DNA of 64,000 bases, taken from Alphaproteobacteria bacterium. Its GTDB lineage: Bacteria > Pseudomonadota > Alphaproteobacteria > MPNO01 > UBA830. Of the stretch, positions 8,767 through 17,385 are shown in pieces. The position numbers and the translations under genes were made by a program. The stretch's first letter is position 1. Each line of letters starts with the position of its first letter. The stretch is taken from NCBI GenBank assembly GCA_022822405.1, contig JAJEBT010000128.1, positions 18,632-82,631 of the forward strand, read 5' to 3'. The notes below the pieces were generated by a model. That model was not told the DNA's origin, searched no databases, and saw only the letters and a list, made by a program, of their open reading frames with translations.

Positions 8767-9479
8767 GGCACCGCCTCCGCAAGGAACGGGCGCGATCGGG
8801 CGGCCTTCCGGGCAAGCTGCCGCCAACGCATCCCAACCACTCGCTCGCTCGCCAGGAAGTCGCGGGCCTGCGCCGCGTCCGGACCGTCTAGCGAGACCAG
8901 CTTGCCCGCCGCCATTGCAGCCAGTTGAATCGCGCAGTTCTCCTCGTAGATCACCGCCGCACAGACCGCCTCGCGCACGTCGCGCCCAACGGCAACGATG
9001 CCATGATTGCGCAAGGCCAGCAGACGGGCGTCACCCAACGCAACGGCCATGCGCGCACCGATCTTCGCATCCTCGACGATGCCATCGTAGCGATCGTAGG
9101 GCCGCACGTCGCCGAGCAGCATCAAGGCGCTCTGATAGACCGGACGAAACTCCTCTCCTGCCGCCCCGAGCGCCAATGCGTGGAACCCATGGGTGTGGAC
9201 CACGGCCCCGACATCGTCCCGCGCCCGGTAGATCGAGACATGGAAGGCGAGCGACGGGCTGACCCGGTCTTCGCTCCCGGTCTCCAGATCGAAGCCCGCC
9301 CTCATGATGTCGCCAGCCCGCACTTCGTCGAAGGCCATCCCGTAGCGGTGCCCAAGCAGGCCCTCGCCCGTCGGCAGCCGCGCCGTCAGATGTCCGGCGA
9401 TGCCGCTGTTCTGCCCCTCTTCGTCGAGGATGTGAAAGCCGGTCAGCAGTTCGGCGCGCAGGCGGTTGACAGCATCCAT
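8763..9479 (-). CDS. Class II aldolase/adducin-family protein
   Basis: A 238-aa protein of the fuculose-phosphate-aldolase/adducin fold. The metal site is visible as VVHTHGFHAL (HxH) and LRNHGIVAVG. The family's catalytic Glu, normally in PSSE before the first strand pair, is replaced: the segment reads SPSLAFHVSIY. That favours a decarboxylase, hydrolyase or non-aldolase member. ATG 9479 is the in-frame start closest to the usual N-terminus. It lies 11 nt after the isochorismatase-like gene and overlaps the GatC-like gene by 4 nt. Its specific substrate in the operon is unknown. Confidence 0.85.
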   Translation of the reverse strand: MDAVNRLRAELLTGFHILDEEGQNSGIAGHLTARLPTGEGLLGHRYGMAFDEVRAGDIMRAGFDLETGSEDRVSPSLAFHVSIYRARDDVGAVVHTHGFHALALGAAGEEFRPVYQSALMLLGDVRPYDRYDGIVEDAKIGARMAVALGDARLLALRNHGIVAVGRDVREAVCAAVIYEENCAIQLAAMAAGKLVSLDGPDAAQARDFLASERVVGMRWRQLARKAARSRPFLAEAVP

Positions 9480-9490
9480 GGTCCCTGGTC

Positions 9491-10108
9491 CTAGCCCCCC
9501 TCGCGCAACTCCGCCGCCGCCTCCGCGCAAGTGGCAACGCGGCAGACGGTACCAAGATCGGCGACGCTGGTCTCGTGCACCTCGCGCTGGAACGCGGCAC
9601 AGCCGTCGCTCAGCAGCGTAATGCGGAAGTCCCGGACATGAGCGTCGCGCAGGGTCGATGCGACCCCGCCATTGGTCACGATCCCGCAGATGTACAGCGC
9701 CTCGATCCCGGCCTGTCTCAGCACCCACTCCATCCGGGTCATGAAAAATGCCGAGTAGGCGACCTTTTCCACCACGATGTCAGGCGGTTGAAGCGCACCG
9801 ACGAGGCTGTTGCCCCAACTTCCCGGAGCGAAATCACCCTTGCCGAGAAACGGACGCAGCCTCTTCAGATGGGGCGAGATGAAAGGCTCGCCCCCCTTCC
9901 CGGGCACCAGCGTGAATTGCGTCGAAACCACCCAGCCGCCGCGCGCACGGATCGCCTCGGCAACCGGCAGTACGCGATCTGGCAAGGCGATGATTTCCGT
10001 GGCGGTCTGGCCGCCCCGCGCATAGGCGCCGCCCGGGTGCAGGAAATCGTTCTGCAGATCGACGATCAGCAGCGCCGATCGTTTCGCGTCGATGCCGTCC
10101 CAGGCCAT
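9491..10108 (-). CDS. Isochorismatase-like hydrolase lacking the nucleophilic Cys
   Basis: A 205-aa isochorismatase/cysteine-hydrolase fold protein, a family that includes nicotinamidase, N-carbamoylsarcosine amidase, maleamate amidase and biuret hydrolase. Asp17 (LLIVDLQNDF) and Lys115 (VVEKVAYSAFF) of the triad are present. The motif that normally reads TNVCV is TNGGV here, so position 148 is Gly. True isochorismatases such as EntB also carry Gly there and act on enol ethers. This enzyme may therefore cleave a vinyl ether or enamine bond rather than an amide, or be a structural partner. It is spaced 3 nt from hyuA-like. Confidence 0.88.
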   Translation of the reverse strand: MAWDGIDAKRSALLIVDLQNDFLHPGGAYARGGQTATEIIALPDRVLPVAEAIRARGGWVVSTQFTLVPGKGGEPFISPHLKRLRPFLGKGDFAPGSWGNSLVGALQPPDIVVEKVAYSAFFMTRMEWVLRQAGIEALYICGIVTNGGVASTLRDAHVRDFRITLLSDGCAAFQREVHETSVADLGTVCRVATCAEAAAELREGG

Positions 10109-10111
10109 GGC

Positions 10112-12148
10112 CTACTCCCCCCTGATGATGAGATTGCCGAAACGGTCCACCTCGCCCCGGAGCCCCGGATCGATGAAGATCGTCGCGTCGGATTGTTCCA
10201 GCAGCGCCGGTCCCGCGATCCGTTCTCCTGGCGCCAATGCAAGCCGCTCGTACACGGGCGCTGCGTGCCAGGCGCCCTCGGCATAGAGCCGGCGTGTTCC
10301 GTTGCGGCACTCCTCGGCCGGCTTGCCGCCCTCCGCGGCGAGAACCGACATGTCCAGCGCGGGCCGCCGCCCGATGACCGCGACCCGGTGATTCATCACC
10401 CGGCGCGGAATGTCGTCCAGCAACCGACCGTAGGAAGCGCGATAAGCGGCGTCAAAGGCTCCCGCGACGCTCTCCCGGTCGATTCTGCCCGTCTCCACCG
10501 GCACGCTTACGGAATGAGTCTGGCCGACATACAGCATGTCGAACTCGATCTCGATGTCGATCACGGAGAAATTCACGCCCGAGGACCGGATCAGTTCTTC
10601 CGCCGACCGCGCCGTCCCGGCGATCTCCGTTGCAAGCGCCTCCATGTCGATTTCGTCCAGCAAGCGGTTCACCGTCCGGACCCGGTCGTGGCGCATGTCC
10701 GCGACCACGCAGCCCAGCGCCGACGTCACGCCCGGATACCGCGGCACCAGCGCGGACTGCAGCCCCACGTCCTTGATGAGTGCGCCGGTGTGAAGCGCAC
10801 CGCCGCCCCCGAACGGCATGGCGGAGAACTTGCCGGGATCGTGACCGCGTTCGATGGAAACCAGCCGAATCGCCCCTGCCATCTTGGCATTGGCGACACG
10901 CAGGATCGCCTCGGCCGCGTCCTCGGTCGAAAGACCGAGAGGCTTGCCCACCTCAGCCGCGATGGCGGCACGCGCGGCCGCGATGTCCAGCACGTCCAGC
11001 TTGCCGATGGGCCGTTCGGGATTGATGCGGCCCAGAACGAGATTGGCGTCGGTCACCGTGGGTCGAGAGTTTCCGAGCCCGTAGCAGACCGGCCCGGGAT
11101 CGGAACCAGCCGAGTCCGGCCCCACCTGCAGCAACCCGCTTGCATCGACCCGCGCGATCGAGCCGCCACCCGCGCCGATGGTGGTGATCTCGATCATCGG
11201 GGTACGCACCACCATGCCAAAGTCGATCGCGGTCTGTGCAGCCAGCGCCGCCTCGCCATTCGCCACGAGCGAGACGTCGAAGGAGGTCCCGCCCATGTCG
11301 CAGGTGATGATGTTCTCCAGCCCCGCCGCGGATGCAATGGCGCGTGCCGCGATCACGCCGGCGGCCGGCCCGGACAGCGCTGTCCGGACGGGATAGCGTT
11401 TGGCGACGTCGATCGACATCACGCCGCCGTTCGACTGCACGATCAGCACGTCACCGTCGAAGGCGCGCTTGGCCAGCCCGCCTTCCAGCCGGTCGAGATA
11501 TGACGAGACCACAGGTTGCAGGTAGGCATTGAGCGTCGCGGTGGAGAGGCGCTCGAATTCGCGGATTTCCGGCAGGATCTCGGTCGCTGCGGTGACATAC
11601 GCGTTGGGCCAGACGCTGCGCACGACCTCTACGGCGACCTTCTCATTCGTGTCGTTGGCATAGCCGTTGATGAAGAAGACGCAGACCGCCTCGCAACCCG
11701 CCTCGGACAGGAAACGGGCGCGGGCCGCGACGTCCTCCCGGTTGACCGCCTCGCGGACCGTGCCGTCGGCCAGCACCCGCTCGGCCACCTCCAGGCGATG
11801 GTTGCGCGGCACAACCGGAGTGAAGGCGCCACGCAATCCCCAGGTGGTGGGCCGGTCGCGACGGCGCATTTCAAGCACGTCGCCGAATCCCTTGGTCGTT
11901 ATGATGCCCGTTGGCGCCCCCTTGCGTTCCAGGAGCGCGTTGGTTCCGACCGTGGTCCCGTGGATGACGGTCCGTATCTCGCTGAAATCGGGGACCTTCT
12001 GCCCGATCCCCTCGACGAAGCCCTGCGACTGGTCGCCCCGGGTGGAGGCCACCTTGTTGACCATCACCGTGCCCGCCGCCTCGTCCAGCATGAACACGTC
12101 CGTGAAGGTCCCGCCGACATCGACGCCGATCACGTAGGCCGCACTCAC
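10112..12148 (-). CDS. Hydantoinase/oxoprolinase subunit A
   Basis: A 678-aa ASKHA-fold ATPase subunit of an ATP-dependent hydantoinase/oxoprolinase (HyuA, N-methylhydantoinase A). It shows the phosphate loop GVDVGGTFTD (8-17), the second phosphate motif CDMGGTSFDVSL, and GAGGGSIARVD. Such enzymes open five-membered lactams or imides (5-oxoproline, N-methylhydantoin) or carboxylate ketones, using ATP with the B subunit. It overlaps hyuB-like by ATGA and precedes the isochorismatase-like gene by 3 nt. Substrate is not deducible; the neighbouring amide- and maleate-type enzymes suggest a cyclic imide or lactam. Confidence 0.94.
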   Translation of the reverse strand: MSAAYVIGVDVGGTFTDVFMLDEAAGTVMVNKVASTRGDQSQGFVEGIGQKVPDFSEIRTVIHGTTVGTNALLERKGAPTGIITTKGFGDVLEMRRRDRPTTWGLRGAFTPVVPRNHRLEVAERVLADGTVREAVNREDVAARARFLSEAGCEAVCVFFINGYANDTNEKVAVEVVRSVWPNAYVTAATEILPEIREFERLSTATLNAYLQPVVSSYLDRLEGGLAKRAFDGDVLIVQSNGGVMSIDVAKRYPVRTALSGPAAGVIAARAIASAAGLENIITCDMGGTSFDVSLVANGEAALAAQTAIDFGMVVRTPMIEITTIGAGGGSIARVDASGLLQVGPDSAGSDPGPVCYGLGNSRPTVTDANLVLGRINPERPIGKLDVLDIAAARAAIAAEVGKPLGLSTEDAAEAILRVANAKMAGAIRLVSIERGHDPGKFSAMPFGGGGALHTGALIKDVGLQSALVPRYPGVTSALGCVVADMRHDRVRTVNRLLDEIDMEALATEIAGTARSAEELIRSSGVNFSVIDIEIEFDMLYVGQTHSVSVPVETGRIDRESVAGAFDAAYRASYGRLLDDIPRRVMNHRVAVIGRRPALDMSVLAAEGGKPAEECRNGTRRLYAEGAWHAAPVYERLALAPGERIAGPALLEQSDATIFIDPGLRGEVDRFGNLIIRGE

Positions 12149-13800
12149 GACGTCTTCCCTTCCGTCACGTAGCCAAGCGCCAGGTCCGCCTTCCGGGCAT
12201 CAGGAGAGCGCTGCGATGGATCGCCGTAGCCGCCCCCGCCTGGCGTCTCCAGCCGCACGCGTTGGCCACGCGCAAGATGTATGCCCACCATCTTGGACAC
12301 CATCGGCGGCGAATGATCGCCATCCTCCTGCGTGAAGGAGAATCGGTTGAGCGCGCCTGGACCGCCGCCGACCACGCCTTGCGGAGGGTGCCTGCCGCGC
12401 TCGCCGAACAGGAAAACGTCCGCGCTCTCCTCGAGAAGCTCAATTTCGTAGACCGCGCCAAGCCCGCCGCGATGCTGCCCGTCGCCGCCGCTGTCGGGAC
12501 GAAGCGCCCATCGCGTAAAACAGACCGGGTACGCCGCTTCGAGGATTTCGAGCGGCGGTATCGTGGCCGTCGAAATCGGCGCGTTGCCATGGTTCAGCCC
12601 GTCGCCCGCACCATGTGCGCCGTGCCCGCCGCCGAAGAAGGAGAACATGACCCAGCGTTGCCCGTCCGCCCGATGACCCGCCAGCGACAGCGCGTTGATC
12701 GTGCCGTAGGCACAGGCCATCGCCTGCCCGGGCGCGAGCTGCGCGACCGCCTCGAAGACCACGTCGATCAGCCGCAGGATGGTCTCGGTATAGCCGCCCA
12801 CGGGTTTCGGGGCCTCGACCGAGAGGATCGAGGCCGGGTCGATCCGGAACTCCACCGGCTCCAGAACGCCGGCGTTGGCGGGCACGTCGCCGAAGATGTG
12901 CTTCAGCGCCACGTAACAAGCCGCGACCGTGGTCGAACGCGAGATGTTCACCGGCCCCTGGCAGGCCGGGGAGGACCTGGAAAAGTCCATCACCATTCGG
13001 TCTCCTTCGATGGTGAGGTCCAGCGCAACTCTCAGCGGCTCGTCCTTGATCCCGTCGTTGTCGAGCCAGTCTTCGGCGGATACCGTGCCGGATGGCAGCT
13101 CCCGGATCTGTGCGCGCATCATCGTGGCCGCGCGTTCCTTCAGGGTCGCAAGCACGGTGGACGCGGTGTCGACCCCGTACTCATCCAGCAGCTGCCCGAT
13201 CCGACGTTCGCCAAGCTCCAGCGCGTTTATCTGGCCGTTCAGGTCGCCATAGAGCGACATTGGCAAGCGGCTGTTCGCCGACAGAATGTCAACGATGTCC
13301 TGGCGAAACGCTCCCTGGTCGTAGAGCTTCACGGGCGGGATCAGCATGCCTTCCTGAAACGCCTCGGTCGCGGCCGGGTTGTAGTTGCCGGGCACGTTGC
13401 CGCCCACATCGTGCCAGTGCCCGACCGAGGCCAGGAAACAGAACAGCGCACCGTCGTGGAACACGGGCTTCACCAGCCGGAAATCCGAAAGGTGGGTGCC
13501 GCCGTCGTACGGGTCGTTGAAGATCCAGACATCGCCAGGGTTGATCCCGTCGCGCTCCCCCGCCTTGTCGATCACGGCCTTCACGGCGAAGGCCATGACG
13601 CCCACGAAAATCGGCAGCCCCGACTTGCCCTGGATCAGCGTCTCGCCGGTCTTCGCATCGTAGATTCCGTGGCTCGCGTCGTGCGCCTCGGCGATGATCG
13701 GGTTGAAGGCCGAACGGAACAGGGTTGCGTCCATCTCATCGGCGATCTGCTCGAACCGGCCCTTCAGGATCGCGGTAGTCACCGCGTCGACCGCCGCCAT
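12145..13800 (-). CDS. Hydantoinase/oxoprolinase subunit B
   Basis: A 551-aa HyuB-type subunit that forms the catalytic heteromer with the following A subunit. Typical segments are SHGIYDAKTGETLIQG, DVWIFNDPYDGGTHLSDF, ASVGHWHDVGG, and GGGHGAHG with the C-terminal ETPGGGGYGDP. ATG 13800 is chosen over the GTG just before it because it overlaps the stop of the upstream lyase gene (TGATG). The stop overlaps the A subunit start. Order B then A is common. Role: ATP-dependent ring opening or carboxylation of the island's cyclic substrate (inference). Confidence 0.94.
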   Translation of the reverse strand: MAAVDAVTTAILKGRFEQIADEMDATLFRSAFNPIIAEAHDASHGIYDAKTGETLIQGKSGLPIFVGVMAFAVKAVIDKAGERDGINPGDVWIFNDPYDGGTHLSDFRLVKPVFHDGALFCFLASVGHWHDVGGNVPGNYNPAATEAFQEGMLIPPVKLYDQGAFRQDIVDILSANSRLPMSLYGDLNGQINALELGERRIGQLLDEYGVDTASTVLATLKERAATMMRAQIRELPSGTVSAEDWLDNDGIKDEPLRVALDLTIEGDRMVMDFSRSSPACQGPVNISRSTTVAACYVALKHIFGDVPANAGVLEPVEFRIDPASILSVEAPKPVGGYTETILRLIDVVFEAVAQLAPGQAMACAYGTINALSLAGHRADGQRWVMFSFFGGGHGAHGAGDGLNHGNAPISTATIPPLEILEAAYPVCFTRWALRPDSGGDGQHRGGLGAVYEIELLEESADVFLFGERGRHPPQGVVGGGPGALNRFSFTQEDGDHSPPMVSKMVGIHLARGQRVRLETPGGGGYGDPSQRSPDARKADLALGYVTEGKTS

Positions 13801-14663
13801 CACTTCTTGCCTTCGTATGTCTTGCCGGCCGCCAGCATCCCCGCCGTGCCGATCACCTCGTTAAGCCCCTTGAAATCGTACATCCGGTTGCGAAAGGCCG
13901 CGTTGGAGCCGTTGGCCAGCAGATTGTCATAGTATTCCACCGCCGTCGCGGCGAGTGCGCGCACGATCCCGCCGGGGAATATCACCAGATCGAAACCAAG
14001 ACTCTCCAGATCGGCGGCGTCGGTCAACGGTGTCTTGCCGCCCTCGACCATGTTGGCCATCAACGGCACCCGGCCACCGAAGTTGCGGGTGATCGCCGCC
14101 ATCTGCGCACGAGATTGCGGCGCTTCGACGAACAGAAGGTCCGCCCCGGCCGAAAGATACGCCTCCGCCCGGTCAATCGCCGCCTCGAAGCCCTCGACCG
14201 CGATGGCATCGGTTCGTGCAATCACCAGCGTTTCGGAACCGGCCCGCGCATCGCATGCCGCGTGCACCTTGCCGACCATTTCATCCTTCGAGATCAGCGC
14301 TTTCCCGTCCAAGTGCCCGCAACGCTTTGGCAGCGTCTGATCTTCGAACTGGACCGCGTTCGCCCCCATCCGCTCGAACACACGCATCGTGCGCTGCACG
14401 TTCAGCGCATTCCCGAAGCCATTGTCGGCATCGACGATGACGGGAAGCGAGATCCGTTCGCGGAGCACTGCGATCGTATCTGCAACCTCGTTCATCGATA
14501 CAAGCCCGATGTCCGGCCGCCCGAACCGCGTATAGGCGATCGAGGCACCGGACAGATAGACGGCGCGTGCGCCCGATTGCTCGGCGATCAACCCGGTAAG
14601 TGCATCGAACACGCCCGGAGCGACAAGGATTCCGGGCGCATCGAGGAGCTCTCTCAGACTCAT
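13800..14663 (-). CDS. Isocitrate lyase/PEP mutase-family C-C lyase
   Basis: A 287-aa TIM-barrel enzyme of the PEP mutase/isocitrate lyase superfamily. It shows metal-binding VDADNGFGN (78-86), an active-site loop KRCGH (113-117) with the lyase Cys115, and ARTDAIAVEGF. The KRCGH loop fits lyases (methylisocitrate lyase, 2,3-dimethylmalate lyase, oxaloacetate decarboxylase) better than PEP mutase. The gene sits directly after aconitase-type large and small subunits. In Eubacterium barkeri nicotinate degradation, dimethylmaleate hydratase and dimethylmalate lyase act in succession, so the analogous step is a hydration followed by retro-aldol cleavage. It overlaps both neighbours. Confidence 0.9.
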   Translation of the reverse strand: MSLRELLDAPGILVAPGVFDALTGLIAEQSGARAVYLSGASIAYTRFGRPDIGLVSMNEVADTIAVLRERISLPVIVDADNGFGNALNVQRTMRVFERMGANAVQFEDQTLPKRCGHLDGKALISKDEMVGKVHAACDARAGSETLVIARTDAIAVEGFEAAIDRAEAYLSAGADLLFVEAPQSRAQMAAITRNFGGRVPLMANMVEGGKTPLTDAADLESLGFDLVIFPGGIVRALAATAVEYYDNLLANGSNAAFRNRMYDFKGLNEVIGTAGMLAAGKTYEGKK

Positions 14664-15142
14664 CTGCGGGTCTCCGCGAAACGCTGCTTCAGGTGAGATA
14701 CCAGCCCGCCATCGTCAAGAAGCCGCCGGAGGTTGTCCGGGATCGGCTCCAACGCGATCTCGCTGCCGCCCACCGTCAATGCGGCCGCATCGACATCAAG
14801 CACGCAGTGGTCACCGTCGGCGATCCCGTCGATCGTCTGCGCGACCAGCACGGGCAGGCCCAGATTGATGGCGTTCCGGTAGAAGATGCCGGCAAAGGAC
14901 TGCGCGACGACACCGGCAATGCCGAGGTGCTTCAGCGCCTCTGCCGCCTGCTCACGCGAGGATCCGGCACCGAAATTCCGACCTGCGACGATCACGTCCC
15001 CCTGGCAAACGCCTGCAGCGAAATCCGGCCTGACCGCTTCAAGGCAATGCGCGGCGATGGCCTCGATCCCGCTACGCATGTGCTGCCCAGGCGCGAGTTG
15101 ATCGGTGTCGACATCGTCACCCAGGAGGAAGACGCGGCCCAT
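14660..15142 (-). CDS. Aconitase-family hydratase, small (swivel) subunit
   Basis: A 160-aa LeuD/DmdB-like swivel-domain subunit. The family block RNFGAGSSREQAAEALKHLG and the IFYRNAINLGLPV segment are intact. It would pair with the upstream Fe-S large subunit to form an isopropylmalate-dehydratase-like or dimethylmaleate-hydratase-like enzyme. ATG 15142 overlaps the large-subunit stop (TGATG), preferred over the GTG one codon earlier. The stop overlaps the lyase gene (ATGA). Leucine biosynthesis is unlikely because no other leu genes are nearby and the context is catabolic. Confidence 0.88.
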   Translation of the reverse strand: MGRVFLLGDDVDTDQLAPGQHMRSGIEAIAAHCLEAVRPDFAAGVCQGDVIVAGRNFGAGSSREQAAEALKHLGIAGVVAQSFAGIFYRNAINLGLPVLVAQTIDGIADGDHCVLDVDAAALTVGGSEIALEPIPDNLRRLLDDGGLVSHLKQRFAETRR

Positions 15143-16421
15143 CACGCAATCTCACGTTCGGTCAGATAGTCCCGCGGATCCACGATTTCTCCGGCGACGG
15201 CGGATGCGGCGACGGTGAACGGCGAAGCCAGCCAGACCTCGGCCGACGGATCGCCCATCCGCCCCTTGAAATTCCTTGCAGTTGACGAGATGCAGCGGCT
15301 TCCGGCCGCAAGTCGATCCGTCCCGTAGCCAGCGCAGATGCCGCATGCATTGGGGAGAAGGCGGGCCCCCGCGTCTTCGAATACGCCCATGATCCCGTCT
15401 TGCGCGGCGCGCGCCTGATCCTGCCTCGAGGCAGGAGCCACCAGAAGCGTCATGCCGGAGGCCAGTGCACGGCCCTTCAGGATCGCGGCGGCATTCTTCA
15501 GGTCGTATACTTTGCCCCGGTACACGCACCGATGTAAGCCAGATCGAGCGACGTCCGCGGCGCCTCGCACACCGCCATCGCGTTCGCGGGCGAATGGGGG
15601 GCGGCAACCTGCGGGGCAAGCGCCGATGCGTCAAAGACATGATGCGCCCCAAGCGCGGCCCCCGGGTCGGTTCGAAGGCTCGTCTCTTCGGTCATGTGCG
15701 CCCCTGCCGCCCTCAGGAATGCATAGGTCTTCGTGTCCGGTGCGATCAGCCCCGCCTGCGCCCCCAGTTCCGCCGCCATGTTCGAAAGCGTCATCCGTTC
15801 CTGCATCGAAAGCGCCGTGATCGCTTCGCCGACGTATTCGACCGCCTGATAGCCGCCGCCATCCATGCCGAGCCGACCGCAGAGCGCCAGCATGATGTCT
15901 TTCGCAAGCACGCCCGGACCCAACAGGCCCCTCCACTCGATCATTATGGTCTCGGGCACCTTGAGCCAGATTTCACCCGTCGCCAGAACCCCCGCCATCT
16001 CCGTCGCGCCCACACCGAACATGTACGCTCCGAAAGCCCCCCCGGTCGGCGAATGGCTGTCGCCGCCGACCACCAGCATGCCGGGCTTCAGATGCCCGCG
16101 TTCCGGCAGGACGACATGGCAAATGCCCTCGCCGTCATGGAACTCGACGCCGCGCTCAAGCGCCCAGTCGCGGGTCATCCGCAGGATGCGCGCGCCCTCG
16201 TCGGTATCGCCGGGAACGAAATGATCCGATATCAAGACAACCTTCGACGTGTCCCACAGGCCAACGCCAAGCTGACGCAGGATCGGTTCGACCCGTCGCG
16301 GCCCGCCGCTGTCATGGATCATCGCCAGATCGACATCCGCAGTCACCACTTCACCCGGGACTGCCGCTTCACGCCCGGCGGCACGGGCGATGATCTTCTG
16401 TGCGAGCGTGGCACCGCTCAT
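15142..16421 (-). pseudogene. Aconitase-family hydratase large subunit, interrupted by a frameshift
   Basis: Coding sequence for a LeuC/DmdA-like Fe-S hydratase of about 426 aa, split by a frameshift near 15503-15511. The first part (307 codons from ATG 16421) carries GDSHSPTGGAFG and the first cluster Cys in YIGACTGAKY, then stops after two extra codons. The downstream frame resumes exactly with DLKNAAAILKGR and contains the second and third cluster cysteines in NACGICAGYG. Restoring one base gives a continuous KYDDLKNAA. Everything else is well conserved, so this is either a recent lesion or a sequencing error. It overlaps gntR (ATGA) and the small subunit (TGATG). Confidence 0.85.
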
Positions 16422-17233
16422 GACACGAACGCCTTCGGACCCGATGCCTCGACATTGCCGTCATGATCCATGGAGATCTCGATCCGGTAGAGGTCTGGAC
16501 GGTAGAGAACCCGGATGAACTCCACCGGCGTTCCTGTCTCGTCCCGCACCACGCGCTCGACCTCGATCAACGGACTGCCGACCGGAACCCCGAGAATGCC
16601 TGCAATCGGCGGATCGGCAAGCGTCGCGGTGAGAACCTGGCGCGCCTTGGCAATCCGCACGCCGGCGCGTTCAAGCAACTTGTGCAGCGGGTTGTTGCCC
16701 AGGTCCTTCCGCTTGTAGCGTCGGCCGATGTCCTCCGGAACATAAGTGACAAGATGCGAAAACGGCTCGCCGTTCTGCCGCCTGACCCGTACCGTGTGCT
16801 GCACCGTCTCGCCCGGTTCCATTTCAAGCGCGGCGGCCACCGCAACCGATGCAGGGACATAATCGAATTCCAGCACCTGCGCCGAGGTCCACCGTCCCAT
16901 TGCACTTACATTCGCGCGCCAGCCGTCGATCGATGCGCTGAAGACCGGTGACAGTTGGTTGTCCAGAACGCGCGTGCCGCGTCCTTGCTCGCGTGAGACA
17001 AGTCCGGCCTGCGCGAGTTCGTTCATGGCCCGCTTGGCGGTGATCCGCGACACGCCATACTCGGCGCAAAGTTCCTTCTCGCTCGGCAGGAACTCACCGG
17101 CAGCGATCGCGCCGGAGCGGATCCGATTGGTCAGGAGCGCGACCATCTGCCGGTAGAGCGGCATGCCGACGGCACGATCAAGCGCAGTCTCCGCGCCATC
17201 GTCCCGGACATTTGAAGGCTGCTTGGTCGGCAC
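16418..17233 (-). CDS. GntR-family (HutC/UTRA type) transcriptional regulator
   Basis: A 271-aa regulator: winged helix-turn-helix (LPSEKELCAEYGVSRITAKRAMNELAQAGLV) followed by a UTRA ligand-binding domain ending EVERVVRDETGTPVEFIRVLYRPD. GTG 17233 is chosen because AGGA lies about 10 nt upstream; an ATG at 17284 would place the start inside the TGATATATCA palindrome. It is the first gene of the eleven-gene catabolic operon and diverges from the TRAP operon, so it probably controls both promoters in response to a pathway ligand. Confidence 0.88.
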   Translation of the reverse strand: MPTKQPSNVRDDGAETALDRAVGMPLYRQMVALLTNRIRSGAIAAGEFLPSEKELCAEYGVSRITAKRAMNELAQAGLVSREQGRGTRVLDNQLSPVFSASIDGWRANVSAMGRWTSAQVLEFDYVPASVAVAAALEMEPGETVQHTVRVRRQNGEPFSHLVTYVPEDIGRRYKRKDLGNNPLHKLLERAGVRIAKARQVLTATLADPPIAGILGVPVGSPLIEVERVVRDETGTPVEFIRVLYRPDLYRIEISMDHDGNVEASGPKAFVS

Positions 17234-17273
17234 CGAAAGAATCCTGAATCCAGATGTGGACAGAATGGTATAT

Positions 17274-17283
17274 TGATATATCA
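17274..17283. promoter_or_regulatory. Palindrome, candidate GntR operator
   Basis: TGATATATCA is a perfect 10-bp palindrome inside an unusually AT-rich patch (GGTATATTGATATATCATT) between the divergent gntR and TRAP genes. AT-rich TATA-type palindromes are usual operators for HutC-type GntR proteins. It lies about 40 bp upstream of the chosen gntR start and about 100 bp upstream of the TRAP start. The operator assignment is inference. Confidence 0.5.
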
Positions 17284-17385
17284 TTAGGTCAACTGAGAAT
17301 AGGGCACCTTTCGGGTGGTGCGCAATTCGGGGAGCTTTGGCAGGCACATGAACGGGCGGATTTCACTCATTTCCGGAGGCGAGCG

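Noticed and set aside
8585..8836. Amidase extended upstream by 84 residues
   Set aside because: The extension is an Arg/Pro-rich shadow of the GatC-like gene and has no amidase similarity.
12145..16421. Leucine biosynthesis operon (leuCD)
   Set aside because: Although the hydratase subunits resemble LeuC/LeuD, the neighbours are a lyase, hydantoinase and GntR regulator, and leuA/leuB are absent.
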